From contig DATEUJ010000200.1 of NCBI GenBank assembly GCA_035283185.1, positions 1 through 64,000 of the forward strand: a DNA stretch of 64,000 nt, in the 5' to 3' direction. A program made the position numbers and the translations under genes. This document shows, piece by piece, positions 52,307-61,749 of this stretch. The notes under the pieces are model-generated. The model was not told the DNA's origin and made no database searches. It worked only from the letters and a program-made list of their open reading frames with translations. The stretch comes from DASSFZ01 sp035283185. GTDB taxonomy: Bacteria; Chloroflexota; Anaerolineae; Fen-1058. Positions within the stretch are counted from its first letter, which is position 1. The number at the start of each line of letters is the position of its first letter.

Positions 52307-52432
52307 TGAGTAATCAGTAATTAGTAATTAGTAATCAGTAATCAGTGAGCAGCATCCATCACGTAACACGCATCACGCAACACGCAACACGCTTCACGTT
52401 TCACGCTTCACGTTTCACGCTTCACGCACTTC
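52307..52432. repeat. Low-complexity AGTAATCAGTAATTAG and CACGCAACACGC repeats
   Basis: Degenerate tandem words TAATCAGTAATTAG (52307-52350), then CATCACGCAACACGC and TTTCACGCTTCACG (52355-52430). They fill the gap between convergent genes and overlap the 3' end of the next gene by about 18 bases. Confidence 0.6.
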
Positions 52433-53392
52433 CCTCCACAACTCCACTCGTCTCCGGTTCCCCTCGGCGCCCAGCGGCATGCCGGCTTCCAGTTTTTGCA
52501 GGACCTCGTCGGGCGGATAGGTTGATGGGTCGTCATGGATGTCGTCGTCGAGCATCGCCAGTGCGGCGCGGTTGCCGGTGGCGTAGCGCGTGTAGCGCGC
52601 TTCCTGTGCCGCGACTTCGGGACGGAGGACGAAATCAAGGAAAGCGTGTGCTGCCTCTGGATACGGCGCTCCTGCGGCAATCGCCCAATCGTCCTCCCAA
52701 ATCTGCGAGCCTTCGATCGGAACGACGTACTGGACGTGCACGCCCGCCGCGTTGAGCGCAGCCGCATCGCCGTTCCAGCCGAGCGACAGGCACGCCTCGC
52801 CGGAGGCCAGCAGCGGCTTGTAATCGGTCTCGAAGCCGCGCACATGCGGCTTGAGCCGCAGCAAATCCTCGCGCGCCTGGGCCAACGATTCTGCATCGGC
52901 GGCGTTGTACGATCGGCCGCGCATCTTGAGCGCCGCGCCGATCACTTCGCCCGGTGAGTCGAGCACAGTCACCTGCCCGGAGTATTTCTCGGCGAGGCTC
53001 CAGAAGTCGGCCCACGACTGGACGACTGAAGTCGTCACTACGTCCAAACGATACATGAAACCGGTCGTGCCCCAATCCTTGACGATGCTGACGCGACAGT
53101 CCGGGTCGTGCGCGCGCCCGGTGCGGAAGCGCGGATCGAGGTGCCGCAGGTTGGGCAGCCGCTCGTGATCGAGCATCAGCAGGCGGCCCTCCGCACCCAA
53201 TTTGCGCACCGCGTAATCCGGTGGAACGAGCACGTCGGGCGGCGGCCCCGGCGCCCTCATGCGCTCCACCAGCTCCACTGCGCTGGGCACGATCTCCACT
53301 CTAACTCTCACTCCCAGCTCATGCTCAAACTGCTCAAGCGTCAGCGGGTTGATATAGTTCGGCCAGGAAAGAAGGGTGAGATCATTTTCCAT
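52415..53392 (-). CDS. Polyamine-type ABC substrate-binding protein without signal peptide
   Basis: The 325-residue protein is of the spermidine/putrescine-binding kind: LLSWPNYINPLTLEQFEHEL, DVLVPPDYAVRKL, DWGTTGFMYRLD, EACLSLGWNGD and AHAFLDFVLRPEVAAQ. ATG at 53392 gives a protein that begins directly with the mature fold. Neither this nor the upstream in-frame extension to 53476 contains a signal peptide or lipobox, which is odd for a binding protein. It is the last gene of a four-gene polyamine-type operon with potD, potB and potC homologues. Confidence 0.75.
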   Translation of the reverse strand: MENDLTLLSWPNYINPLTLEQFEHELGVRVRVEIVPSAVELVERMRAPGPPPDVLVPPDYAVRKLGAEGRLLMLDHERLPNLRHLDPRFRTGRAHDPDCRVSIVKDWGTTGFMYRLDVVTTSVVQSWADFWSLAEKYSGQVTVLDSPGEVIGAALKMRGRSYNAADAESLAQAREDLLRLKPHVRGFETDYKPLLASGEACLSLGWNGDAAALNAAGVHVQYVVPIEGSQIWEDDWAIAAGAPYPEAAHAFLDFVLRPEVAAQEARYTRYATGNRAALAMLDDDIHDDPSTYPPDEVLQKLEAGMPLGAEGNRRRVELWREVREA

Positions 53393-53477
53393 AGGACACT
53401 CATTCAGCCTCTTCAGTTCCTCCAGTTCCTTGAGTTCCCCGCGAATACGAGGGAAATCATTGACCCAATGCCCCAAG

Positions 53478-54281
53478 TTACTCGCTTCGGCGGATGCGCT
53501 CGGCGATGAACACCAGCGTCAGCGTGCCGATCATCAACAGCACGGCGAGCGCGATCATGATCGGCAGGCGATTGGCAAAGCGCAACTGGCTGAATAGATA
53601 GACCGGGAAGGTCGGCTCGGTCCCGGCGAGAAAGAGCGCCAGCGCGAACTCGTCGAACGAGACGGTGAACGCGGTCAGCCAGGCCGACAGCATGGCCGGT
53701 GCGATGATCGGCAGCGTGATGCGGCGCAGGACGGTCGGGTACGCCGCGCCGAGATCCATCGCCGCCTCTTCGAGGTGCGGGTCGAAGCCGGCCAGCCGGG
53801 CGACGACGATGAGCAGGACGTAAGGCAGCGCGACGATCGTGTGCGCGACGCCTACCGTCCACAGCGATCGATCGACGTTCAAAGCCTGCTCGAATAGCAG
53901 AAACAGCGCGACGGCCAGCACGACGAAGGGGACGATCAGGGGCAGCACGGCCAGCGCGATCAGCAGGCCTTTGCTCCGAAACTGATAGCGCGTCGCCAGC
54001 AGCGCGACCGTCGTGCCGAGCGCCGTCGCGACGAAGCTGCTGCCCGCCGCGACGATTAGGCTGTTGCGCGCTGCGCGCAGCACCGCCTCCGACTCGAAGA
54101 GCTTCTCGTACCAGCCAAGCGTCAGCCCTTGCAGTGGAAAGGAGAGCGTCGCGTTGGCGTTGATCGAAAACAGGAACAGGACGCCGAGCGGAAGATACAG
54201 CAGCGCGATCAGGCCGACGTAATAGCCGCGCAGCAAGGACGGCGCGCGGACGGCTCGGGGGCGAGCAGTGTACACGCTCAT
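53478..54281 (-). CDS. potC: ABC transporter permease, PotC type
   Basis: The 267-residue inner-membrane permease has about six transmembrane helices (GLIALLYLPLGVLFLFSINA first) and the EAA loop EEAAMDLGAAYPTVLRRITL. It should pair with the PotB-like permease whose stop it overlaps (ATGA at 54278-54281) to form the channel of a spermidine/putrescine-type importer. The required ATPase is not in the window. Confidence 0.85.
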   Translation of the reverse strand: MSVYTARPRAVRAPSLLRGYYVGLIALLYLPLGVLFLFSINANATLSFPLQGLTLGWYEKLFESEAVLRAARNSLIVAAGSSFVATALGTTVALLATRYQFRSKGLLIALAVLPLIVPFVVLAVALFLLFEQALNVDRSLWTVGVAHTIVALPYVLLIVVARLAGFDPHLEEAAMDLGAAYPTVLRRITLPIIAPAMLSAWLTAFTVSFDEFALALFLAGTEPTFPVYLFSQLRFANRLPIMIALAVLLMIGTLTLVFIAERIRRSE

Positions 54282-55135
54282 TCGATCAACCGGCGCAAAT
54301 CCACGAAGCGCGTGGCGACCAGGACGAGCGCCATCGTCACGACGAGCATGATCATCGACAGCGCCGAGCCGAGCGGCCAGTTGGCCGCTTTGCTAAAGAA
54401 GTCCTGGATGATATTGCCGTACATGCTGCCCTGGCTGCCGCCGACGAGAAGCGGCGTGACGTACTCGCCGACCGTCGGGATGAACACCAGGAAGAAAGCC
54501 GCCAGCACGCCCGGCAGGCTGAGCGGAAACGTCACGCGCCAGAAGCGGCGGGCGGGCGCCGCGCCCAGGTCGGCGGCAGCCTCGAACAGCGCCGGATCGA
54601 TGCGCTGCAGCGCGGCCAGGATCGGCAGCGCGGCGAACGGAATCCACACGTAGATTAGCGTAATGACCACGGCCGTGCGATTGTAGAGGAGCGCGGGCAG
54701 CGGCTCGTCGATCAGGCCGGCATATATCAGAAAGGAATTGATCACGCCGTTCGAGCCGAGCATGATCTTCCACGCCATCACGCGCAGCAGATAACTCGTC
54801 CAGAACGGCACGAGCAGCAAGATGAGGTAGAAGCCGGCTCGCACGCCGACGCGAAACGCGAGGAAGTAGGCGACGGGATAGGCCAGGACGGTCGCGATCA
54901 CCGCGACGATTAACGCCATGAGCACCGAAATCGCCAACAGCCGCCAGTACGTGCCCGCCTCGAACAGGTCGGCGTACTGCTTGAGCGTCGGCGTCCAACC
55001 TTCCAGGAAATTGCCGCTCATATCGGCGCGCAGGCTGAAGGCGGCCATCAACGCCAGCGGGGCGAGGAAGAACACGCCCAGCCAGAAAAGCGGCGGCAGG
55101 TATAAAGCCCAGAACGTGGCGCGGCGATCGAGCAT
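54278..55135 (-). CDS. potB: ABC transporter permease, PotB type
   Basis: The 285-residue permease begins MLDRRATFWALYLPPLFWLG. It has about six transmembrane helices and the EAA loop FEAAADLGAAPARRFWRVTF, the contact site for the missing ATPase. The stop overlaps the PotC start. It is preceded by a C/G-rich repeat rather than the lipoprotein stop, so transcription from the binding-protein gene must read through that repeat. Confidence 0.85.
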   Translation of the reverse strand: MLDRRATFWALYLPPLFWLGVFFLAPLALMAAFSLRADMSGNFLEGWTPTLKQYADLFEAGTYWRLLAISVLMALIVAVIATVLAYPVAYFLAFRVGVRAGFYLILLLVPFWTSYLLRVMAWKIMLGSNGVINSFLIYAGLIDEPLPALLYNRTAVVITLIYVWIPFAALPILAALQRIDPALFEAAADLGAAPARRFWRVTFPLSLPGVLAAFFLVFIPTVGEYVTPLLVGGSQGSMYGNIIQDFFSKAANWPLGSALSMIMLVVTMALVLVATRFVDLRRLIE

Positions 55136-55207
55136 CCCTCACCCCGACCCCCACCCCGCACCCCTCCCCTGTCGCCTTTGCGGCGGGGGAGGGGCCGGGG
55201 GTGGAGG
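55136..55207. repeat. CCCCTCCCC/GGGGAGGGG intergenic repeat
   Basis: A C-rich tract and its G-rich complement surround TGTCGCCTTTGCGGC. The inverted repeat lies between the lipoprotein gene and potB and may act as a partial terminator, giving more binding protein than permease. Confidence 0.45.
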
Positions 55208-56377
55208 CTACGGTGCTGCCTTCACCTCGGCCCACATCTTCGTCCATGCGTCGCGCTGCTCGGCGGTGAGATTGGGCGTGAAGTTCGTCTTCTGCAAAAT
55301 GTTCGGATCGTCGATCGAGAACGCTTCTTTGAGCGTCTCGTCGGTGATGCCGTTCATCACGTCCTGGTTCGCGTGCCCGTAGTAGTAAATGTTGACCACG
55401 TTGTTGCCGGTGGCTTCGGCGAGCTTGGCGTCGAGGAACTTCAGCGCCAGGTCGTAGTTGGGCGAGTCTTTGCGGATGCCGTACACGCCGACCCAGGAGT
55501 TGCGGCCTTCTTTCGGATCGGCGTAGGCGACCGGCACACCCTGTCCCAGCAGCGTGGCATACGATCCCTGCCAGGCGTAGCCCAGCCACACATCCCCGCT
55601 CGCCATGCCCTCATCCAGCTCCGGCTGGCCGGCCCAGTAGAACAGGTTCAAGTCGCGCTGCGCGATCCATTCGTCTTTGATCTGGGCAAGCTGCTCGTCC
55701 GTGATCTGCGTCTCGTCCCAGCCGTGAATGTAAGACGACACGGTCACCGCGCCGGGGCCGTCGTCCCACATCGAGATGTGCCCTTCGTACTTCGGGTCCA
55801 TCAGTGCGGCCCACGAGTCCACGCCTTCGGGGATCTGGTCGGTGCGGTAGAGGACGGAACTGAAGCCCCAGTCCCACGGAATGAAATACTGCTTGCCGTC
55901 GATCTGGCCGATCTTCTTGAAATCCTCCGGCACCTTGTCCCAGTTGGTCAGCTTGCTCGTGTCGATCTCCTCGACCAGCCCCTCGTCGACGTAGAACTGG
56001 AGCCAGCCGGTATAGGGATGGAAGACGTCGGCCTGGTCACCGGCGGCCATCTTGGCGTAGATGTCGGCGTCCGACGCACCGAACTCGAAGTTGACGTCGA
56101 CCTCAGGATACATCTCTTGAAAGTCGGTCCAGAATTCGGGTGCGTCGTAGCCGGCCCAATCCAGGACGGTCAGGGACCCGGTCAGTTCTTCGGGCCGCAT
56201 CTCGGTAGGCGACACAGTCGGCGGCGGCTGGGTGGGAGCCGGCGGCTGCGTAGGTGCCGGGGGCTGAGTCGGTGGGGGAGCAGCGGTCGTCGCCGGGCCC
56301 CCGCAGGCGGTGACGAAGAGGGTAAGAATGAGCATCAACCCGGACATCCGGGCAAGCATGCGTCGTGCGCGCTTCAT
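55208..56377 (-). CDS. potD: Polyamine-type ABC substrate-binding lipoprotein
   Basis: The 389-residue exported lipoprotein has a lipobox signal peptide (LMLILTLFVTAC, Cys about 25), a Thr/Pro/Gln linker (about 30-60) and a periplasmic-binding fold of PotD type (LTVLDWAGYDAPEFWTDFQE, DVFHPYTGWLQFYVDEGLVE, IPWDWGFSSVLYRTD). ATG at 56377 follows AAGGAGGAG; a longer in-frame start at 56413 lacks one. It is the first gene of the operon with potB, potC and a second binding protein. The ligand is probably spermidine or putrescine by family, not proven. Confidence 0.85.
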   Translation of the reverse strand: MKRARRMLARMSGLMLILTLFVTACGGPATTAAPPPTQPPAPTQPPAPTQPPPTVSPTEMRPEELTGSLTVLDWAGYDAPEFWTDFQEMYPEVDVNFEFGASDADIYAKMAAGDQADVFHPYTGWLQFYVDEGLVEEIDTSKLTNWDKVPEDFKKIGQIDGKQYFIPWDWGFSSVLYRTDQIPEGVDSWAALMDPKYEGHISMWDDGPGAVTVSSYIHGWDETQITDEQLAQIKDEWIAQRDLNLFYWAGQPELDEGMASGDVWLGYAWQGSYATLLGQGVPVAYADPKEGRNSWVGVYGIRKDSPNYDLALKFLDAKLAEATGNNVVNIYYYGHANQDVMNGITDETLKEAFSIDDPNILQKTNFTPNLTAEQRDAWTKMWAEVKAAP

Positions 56378-56564
56378 GGTAATCTCCTCCTTGGCTTGAA
56401 TGATCCGGCTCATGGTGAGCCGGCATACCGATGGACGCGCTGATTCACAGAGATGTTAGCAGAACCGTTGGCGATTACCTCCTTTCCAGACCGCCCTCAA
56501 TAGCCGGGGAGCGTGACAATGTACAGCTTTACGCCCTTCGTCGCCGTCGTGCGAGTCAAGGGTC

Positions 56565-56641
56565 GTTCTCACCGCGGAGACGCAGAGGACGCTGAGTTTT
56601 GCTTGGGATTTCTCCGCACTCTCGGCGTCTCGGCGGTGCAT
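56565..56641. repeat. Inverted repeat of CACCGCGGAGACGCAGAG type
   Basis: The left arm (CACCGCGGAGACGCAGAG, about 56569-56586) and the right arm (CTCGGCGTCTCGGCGGTG, about 56621-56638) are inverted copies with two mismatches, a REP-like dispersed element upstream of the binding-protein gene. I see no gene from 56414 to 57071. Confidence 0.55.
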
Positions 56642-56690
56642 TTGAGACTTGCTAAGCAGTCTGCCACCAGGTAAAGTGAAATTAGTATAT

Positions 56691-56851
56691 ACTGAAATTC
56701 ATTTCAGTCAATTAGAAGATTTGGTGCTGGCTACCTTAGCGTGAAGCCATTAATTCGGCTGTAGCAAGTGCGGAAAACTTTGCGAATCATGCAGTGTTTC
56801 ACGGCTTAGGTAGCCACTAACATGAATATCACGGCTTGGGTATCCAGCACC
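56691..56851. repeat. Palindrome and GGTAGCCA/GGTATCCA repeats ahead of the RelE-like gene
   Basis: ACTGAAAT-TC-ATTTCAGT (56691-56708) is a perfect palindrome. Two 20-mers (56797-56816 and 56827-56846) are direct repeats with 3 mismatches. GGTGCTGGCTACC (56723-56735) is an inverted near copy of 56839-56851. Confidence 0.5.
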
Positions 56852-57071
56852 GAAGATTTCATACGTCATGTTGGGCGTTGGGCTTGACTCTGGCCGGTTC
56901 CGATGTATACTCTCAGATAGATCTCGTATGAGGTTTACACTGAAGGATGTGGATAAGCCACTAAGGTGCGCGCACTGAATCTATCCCGGCCGCAGTATCG
57001 TAATCATGCCAGCAAGCGAACTACGAATAAACCGCCCTATTCCGAAACTCATGTGACAAAGGAACGAAAGA

Positions 57072-57485
57072 ATGACTGTCCTGACAATGTCTAGCATTTT
57101 TGCAGAGTCGGCAGATCGTTTACCGAAAGAAGCAAAGGTCAAATTGCCCAAAGCCTATAGGCTTCTAACCGACAATCCTCGACATCCATCATTGCAACTG
57201 AAGAAAATCGAAGGTGCTGCCCGAAAGAATATCTATGAATGCCGGCTTGACCAGTTCTGGCGAATCATCCTTCAAGAAGTGAGTGAGATGACCTTTGACT
57301 TGATTTATGTGGGAGCGCATGACGAAGCGATTAATTATGGTGCACGACTTCGAGAGCCTGTTGCCCATTACGGCATGAGCGGAGCCATCGAAGAGCGCTT
57401 GGAGTCTTACTTGGCAGGGAATGATGAAGCGATTGAGTTTGTAACTGTGACATCCGGTGACTTAGAAAGACTGGCGAGCGGGTAA
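57072..57485 (+). CDS. RelE/ParE-fold toxin-like protein
   Basis: The 137-residue product has a RelE-like core (LPKAYRLLTDNPRHPSLQLK, KNIYECRLDQFWRIILQEV, TFDLIYVGAHDEAINYG) followed by a C-terminal extension of about 50 residues. The pattern is that of mRNA-interferase or cytotoxic-translational-repressor proteins. No antitoxin gene is adjacent, so it may be an orphan. The base composition is clearly AT-richer than in its neighbours, suggesting transfer. Confidence 0.65.
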   Translation: MTVLTMSSIFAESADRLPKEAKVKLPKAYRLLTDNPRHPSLQLKKIEGAARKNIYECRLDQFWRIILQEVSEMTFDLIYVGAHDEAINYGARLREPVAHYGMSGAIEERLESYLAGNDEAIEFVTVTSGDLERLASG

Positions 57486-57560
57486 GGCATCTGTGCTGCT
57501 GTGCCAAGTTTGGAACCTTCGCAAAGGTCAGTGCTCTGCATCCAACGAAAAGAGATCCAT

Positions 57561-57648
57561 TTGATCGTCGAAAGTGATTCACCAAGGCCATTTGGTTTGA
57601 GGCAGTGATCGTCGAAAAGTGATCCGCTTGATCGCTGAAAACTGATCC
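57561..57648. mobile_element. Multiple terminal repeats of an IS21-like end (remnant)
   Basis: Three copies of a TGATCGTCGAAAAGTGATCC-like 20-mer occur at 57561-57580, 57605-57625 and 57628-57648. Such repeated GATC...GATC motifs are typical of IS21-family ends. No transposase is present. The last copy lies 22 bases from the VapB-like start. Confidence 0.5.
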
Positions 57649-57669
57649 ACTGTGAAGGGGAGTGGCACT

Positions 57670-57897
57670 ATGATAACCAAAGAGTTGATTCAAGCAGAAA
57701 TTGACAACATGACCGGAGACGACTTGCAAGAACTCTACAACCTGATCAAGCAATTCGTCTGGTCAAAACGACAAACGAAGAAGCCGAGCCTCATGTCGAA
57801 ACTGAAGAGCATTTCGATCAAGGCGCCCGCCGATTTCGCCGTCAACCACGACCTCTACGTCGTCGGAGAAAAACGTGCCGAATCGAATCCTGGTTGA
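57670..57897 (+). CDS. VapB-like antitoxin
   Basis: The 75-residue product (MITKELIQAEIDNMTGDDLQ...) is helical, with a basic middle (QFVWSKRQTKKPSLMSKLKS), and fits small antitoxins paired with PIN toxins. ATG at 57670 was chosen because AAGGGGAG precedes it. Its 3' end overlaps the toxin start by 23 bases. The antitoxin role is inferred from that overlap. Confidence 0.6.
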   Translation: MITKELIQAEIDNMTGDDLQELYNLIKQFVWSKRQTKKPSLMSKLKSISIKAPADFAVNHDLYVVGEKRAESNPG

Positions 57898-58300
57898 CAC
57901 CTTCTTCGTTATCGCGCTTATCAACCGCCGAGACCAGTATCATCGCCAAGCACGCGAACTGGCCGATAAGTTTGAAGGTCATCCCCTGCTCGTGACTGAC
58001 GCCGTGCTGCTTGAAATCGGCAACGCCTTGGCACGCGGCTACAAGCAAGAAGCCACTGAGATCATTGAAGAGTTCTTGACTTCGGACGAAGTCGAAGTTG
58101 TCCACCTCTCTCCGCAGTTGTTTCAGCAAGCCTTTGCGCTATACAGGACGCATCAAGACAAAGAGTGGAGTCTCGTTGACTGTGTCTCATTCGTGGTCAT
58201 GCGTGAAGTGGGCATCAGTCACGCCCTGACGTTCGACCACCACTTCACGCAGGCTGGCTTTGAGGCTTTAATGCGTGAGACCCCCCGCACCCCCCGATGA
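57875..58300 (+). CDS. PIN-domain toxin (VapC-like)
   Basis: The 141-residue PIN nuclease starts with GTG at 57875 inside the antitoxin gene. The acidic metal-site residues are visible: RILVDTFFVIAL (Asp), DAVLLEIGNAL (Glu), SLVDCVSFVVM (Asp) and ALTFDHHF (Asp). VapC-type toxins cleave tRNA or rRNA. Intact. Like the RelE-like gene upstream it is AT-richer than the chromosomal background. Confidence 0.8.
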   Translation: MPNRILVDTFFVIALINRRDQYHRQARELADKFEGHPLLVTDAVLLEIGNALARGYKQEATEIIEEFLTSDEVEVVHLSPQLFQQAFALYRTHQDKEWSLVDCVSFVVMREVGISHALTFDHHFTQAGFEALMRETPRTPR

Positions 58301-58376
58301 ATGGCGTTGTCAAGCGGCACATTGCGCCTACCGCGTGCAGTGAATCTGAACCACACCTCTCTTTCCAAATATCCCC

Positions 58377-59264
58377 TTAACGCACGATCTGCCTCAGCAT
58401 CACCGTCGTCGATTCCCCCGTCGGCGCAAAACCGAAACGGCGATACAGCGTTTGCGAGGTGAAGTTGTTCGCCTGTGTGTTGAGCGTGACAGGGTACGCG
58501 CCGGCCGCGAGCAGATACGTCAGCTCCTCGGCCAGCAGGCGCGCGCCGATGCCGCGCCTCTGATAATCGGGGTGCACGGCCAGGCGGATGAGATGCCCGC
58601 GCCCCACGTACACGTCGCTGAAGGCGTGACCGACGATGCGGCCATCCAGCTCGGAGACGATGAAATGCGCCGCGTCCCCCAGGATGCGCGCGAGCGAGTC
58701 GAGCGTGTGCCACCAGATCGGATCGAAGGCGGCGCGGTCGTTGGCGAGGACGGCTGGGAGGTCGCCGGGCGTCGCCGCGCGCACCGTCAGGGCGGGCGAG
58801 CCTTGTTCCGGGATCGAGTTGTCGTCCTTGCGAAAGTGCGTCACATCGGTGAAGGGCGTGAAGCCCAGATCGGGCAGGTAATCGGTCAGCCAGTCCGGGT
58901 AAGCCAGGCAGGCGAGCGAACCTGTCCCGGCCGCGCGCAGCGGCGGGAGCGCGGCGGCAAACAGCGCGTCGAGCACGGCCCGTGTATCGTATCCGTCGGC
59001 GATGGCGGCGAGTCGCACCCAGGCGACCGGCAGTTCGTTCGCCGGCACGATGACCACGCCGGCAATGTGGTTACCGGCGACGGCCACCCACGCGTTGCTC
59101 GACGCTTCGGCGAGCCAGTCATCGATCGACCACCAGTCGAGATGGAAATGCGTGCGCCGGGAATGCTCGGTCAGTCGAGCCAGCGCGCCGCGATCGGCGA
59201 GCGTAGCCGGACGCACGTCGAGTCGGGCGGGGGCCGGTGGGCGCCGCGCGAAGAGCCGCTGCAT
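58377..59264 (-). CDS. Tandem GNAT acetyltransferase
   Basis: The 295-residue protein holds two GNAT folds: an N-terminal one (VRPATLADRGALARLTEHSR..., about 15-140) with a degraded cofactor loop and a C-terminal one (VRAATPGDLPAVLANDRAAF) with the acetyl-CoA loop RLAVHPDYQRRGIGARLL and the final LYRRFGFAPTGEST. Only the C-terminal domain looks catalytic. ATG at 59264 was preferred over 59288. It is divergent from recA. Substrate unknown. Confidence 0.82.
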   Translation of the reverse strand: MQRLFARRPPAPARLDVRPATLADRGALARLTEHSRRTHFHLDWWSIDDWLAEASSNAWVAVAGNHIAGVVIVPANELPVAWVRLAAIADGYDTRAVLDALFAAALPPLRAAGTGSLACLAYPDWLTDYLPDLGFTPFTDVTHFRKDDNSIPEQGSPALTVRAATPGDLPAVLANDRAAFDPIWWHTLDSLARILGDAAHFIVSELDGRIVGHAFSDVYVGRGHLIRLAVHPDYQRRGIGARLLAEELTYLLAAGAYPVTLNTQANNFTSQTLYRRFGFAPTGESTTVMLRQIVR

Positions 59265-59318
59265 GGCGCGACTATAACACCCCGCCATCGTTTGCGCAAT
59301 GCGAAACCGACTTGCATC

Positions 59319-59344
59319 TTACTTGCGAGTAATGTAAACTTACA
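59319..59344. promoter_or_regulatory. Paired palindromes between GNAT and recA genes
   Basis: TTACT-TGCG-AGTAA (59319-59332) is followed at once by TGTAA-AC-TTACA (59333-59344). They may be operator sites, possibly for an SOS-type regulator, but they match no LexA box I can name. Confidence 0.35.
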
Positions 59345-59369
59345 ATCATACCGGACTTCGGCAAATTGC

Positions 59370-59482
59370 CGGAGTGCAGCCCTTCGGCAGGCTCCCCACT
59401 CCCTTCGGTCGGGGACTTCGCAGGGCAGGCTCTTTAGGCTGCCATAACTGGCGACGCCGCAGGCTGAAGCCTGCACTCCAAT
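59370..59482. repeat. Dispersed inverted repeat, GGAGTGCAG type
   Basis: GGAGTGCAG (59371-59379) and CTGCACTCC (59471-59479) are exact inverted copies around a structured GC-rich interior. The outer flanks CCGG/AATCG match the element at 46934. Confidence 0.55.
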
Positions 59483-59548
59483 CGCCAGATATGGCCGTTG
59501 CCAAAGTTCAGAAGCATATTGGAACAGTCTGAATTCAGGAGACGTGGG

Positions 59549-60598
<1,050 letters not shown>

Positions 60599-60612
60599 AT
60601 TCGGGTTTATTA

Positions 60613-60636
60613 TTCGGCGCTTTATTCTTCGCCGAA
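60613..60636 (+). terminator. Hairpin after recA
   Basis: TTCGGCG (60613-60619) pairs with CGCCGAA (60630-60636) around a 10-base AT-rich loop, 14 bases after the recA stop. It is moderately strong and has no T-run. I see no gene from here to 61080; the stretch holds GC-rich inverted words only. Confidence 0.45.
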
Positions 60637-61080
60637 CAAACTGGATCGCCACAGCTACTTTCATTCATCGCAGGCGGGATGGCGATCCGTCGATGATGGC
60701 AGAGATACGGCTGGCCCTCGGATGGCCGCGGGCGTGAAGGCCGGATGCTACAGTCCCGCCTCAGGGCGGGGGTGACAGTCAGGCGATTCGCAGGCGTGAA
60801 TTGCCGGCTTGCCGGCTCACTCTGGACAGGGCTGCTTGGGCTTACCTGTTGCAAGGTGAATAGATCGGCGGGCTTCCCAACCGCCGAGACTCTCGTGCAT
60901 CTCTAACCATCTGCATCGACGGATCGTGTGTCGCCTCGCGAGCTGTGGCGCGTATGCTACGGCTCGCGTGTTTTTTCAGTCAGTTCCCTGAGCCTGCCCT
61001 CGCCCGCCGTCTGCGGGGGTTCCTTGAGTTCACTGATCAGAACAGAGGAGGAACGGACGGAACTAAAGGAACTTCAGGAT

Positions 61081-61746
61081 ATGGGCAGAGCCATTACCGC
61101 GCTCGTCGCGCAAAAGAAGAACAAGGATCGCGTCAACGTTTACCTGGACGGCAAGTTCGCCTTTGCGCTGGCGGCCATCGAGGCAGTCAAGCTCAGGCGC
61201 GGGCAGGTCCTGAGCGACGAAGACATCGCGCGGCTGCGCGCGCTGGACGACGCCGAGAAGGCCTACGACCGCGCGCTGCATTTCCTGAGCTTCCGGCCGC
61301 GCAGTGAAGCCGAGGCGCGGCGCAATCTGGACGAAGCCGGCTTCACGCGCGAAACGGTCGCCGCGGCGATCGACCGCTTGAAACGCGCCGGGCTGCTCGA
61401 CGATCGCGCCTTCGCGCAATACTGGCTGGAGAACCGGGGCCAGTTCAACCCGCGCTCGTCGCGCGCGCTGAAGGCCGAGCTGCGGCGCAAGGGCATCGAC
61501 CCGTCGACGATCGACGGCGCGCTGCAGGCGGCGGCGCACGACGACGACGAGGCGGCGTACCGGGCGGCGCTGCCACGGGCGCGGCGGCTCGCTCACCTGG
61601 ACGCGCGGGCATTCGCGCAAAAGCTCGGCGCCTACCTGGCGCGTCGAGGCTTCGGTTACGAAGTCGCCTCGGAGGCGGTGAGGCGGGCTTGGGAAGAGGT
61701 CCGTCCGAACGCGCCGGATTCATCATTCGAAATCAGTGAGGATTAA
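61081..61746 (+). CDS. recX: Regulatory protein RecX
   Basis: The 221-residue protein has the triple three-helix RecX repeats: ALHFLSFRPRSEAEARRNLD, RLKRAGLLDDRAFAQYWLEN and AYLARRGFGYEVASEAVRRA. RecX inhibits RecA filaments by binding in the groove. ATG at 61081 was chosen because the family fold starts soon after; an upstream in-frame extension to 60928 is not RecX-like. It is 3 bases from rny, so the two are probably co-transcribed. Confidence 0.92.
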   Translation: MGRAITALVAQKKNKDRVNVYLDGKFAFALAAIEAVKLRRGQVLSDEDIARLRALDDAEKAYDRALHFLSFRPRSEAEARRNLDEAGFTRETVAAAIDRLKRAGLLDDRAFAQYWLENRGQFNPRSSRALKAELRRKGIDPSTIDGALQAAAHDDDEAAYRAALPRARRLAHLDARAFAQKLGAYLARRGFGYEVASEAVRRAWEEVRPNAPDSSFEISED

Positions 61747-61749
61747 GAC

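Noticed and set aside
55178..56443. 421-codon plus-strand frame opposite potD
   Set aside because: Antisense of a lipoprotein gene that has a good signal peptide and ribosome binding site.
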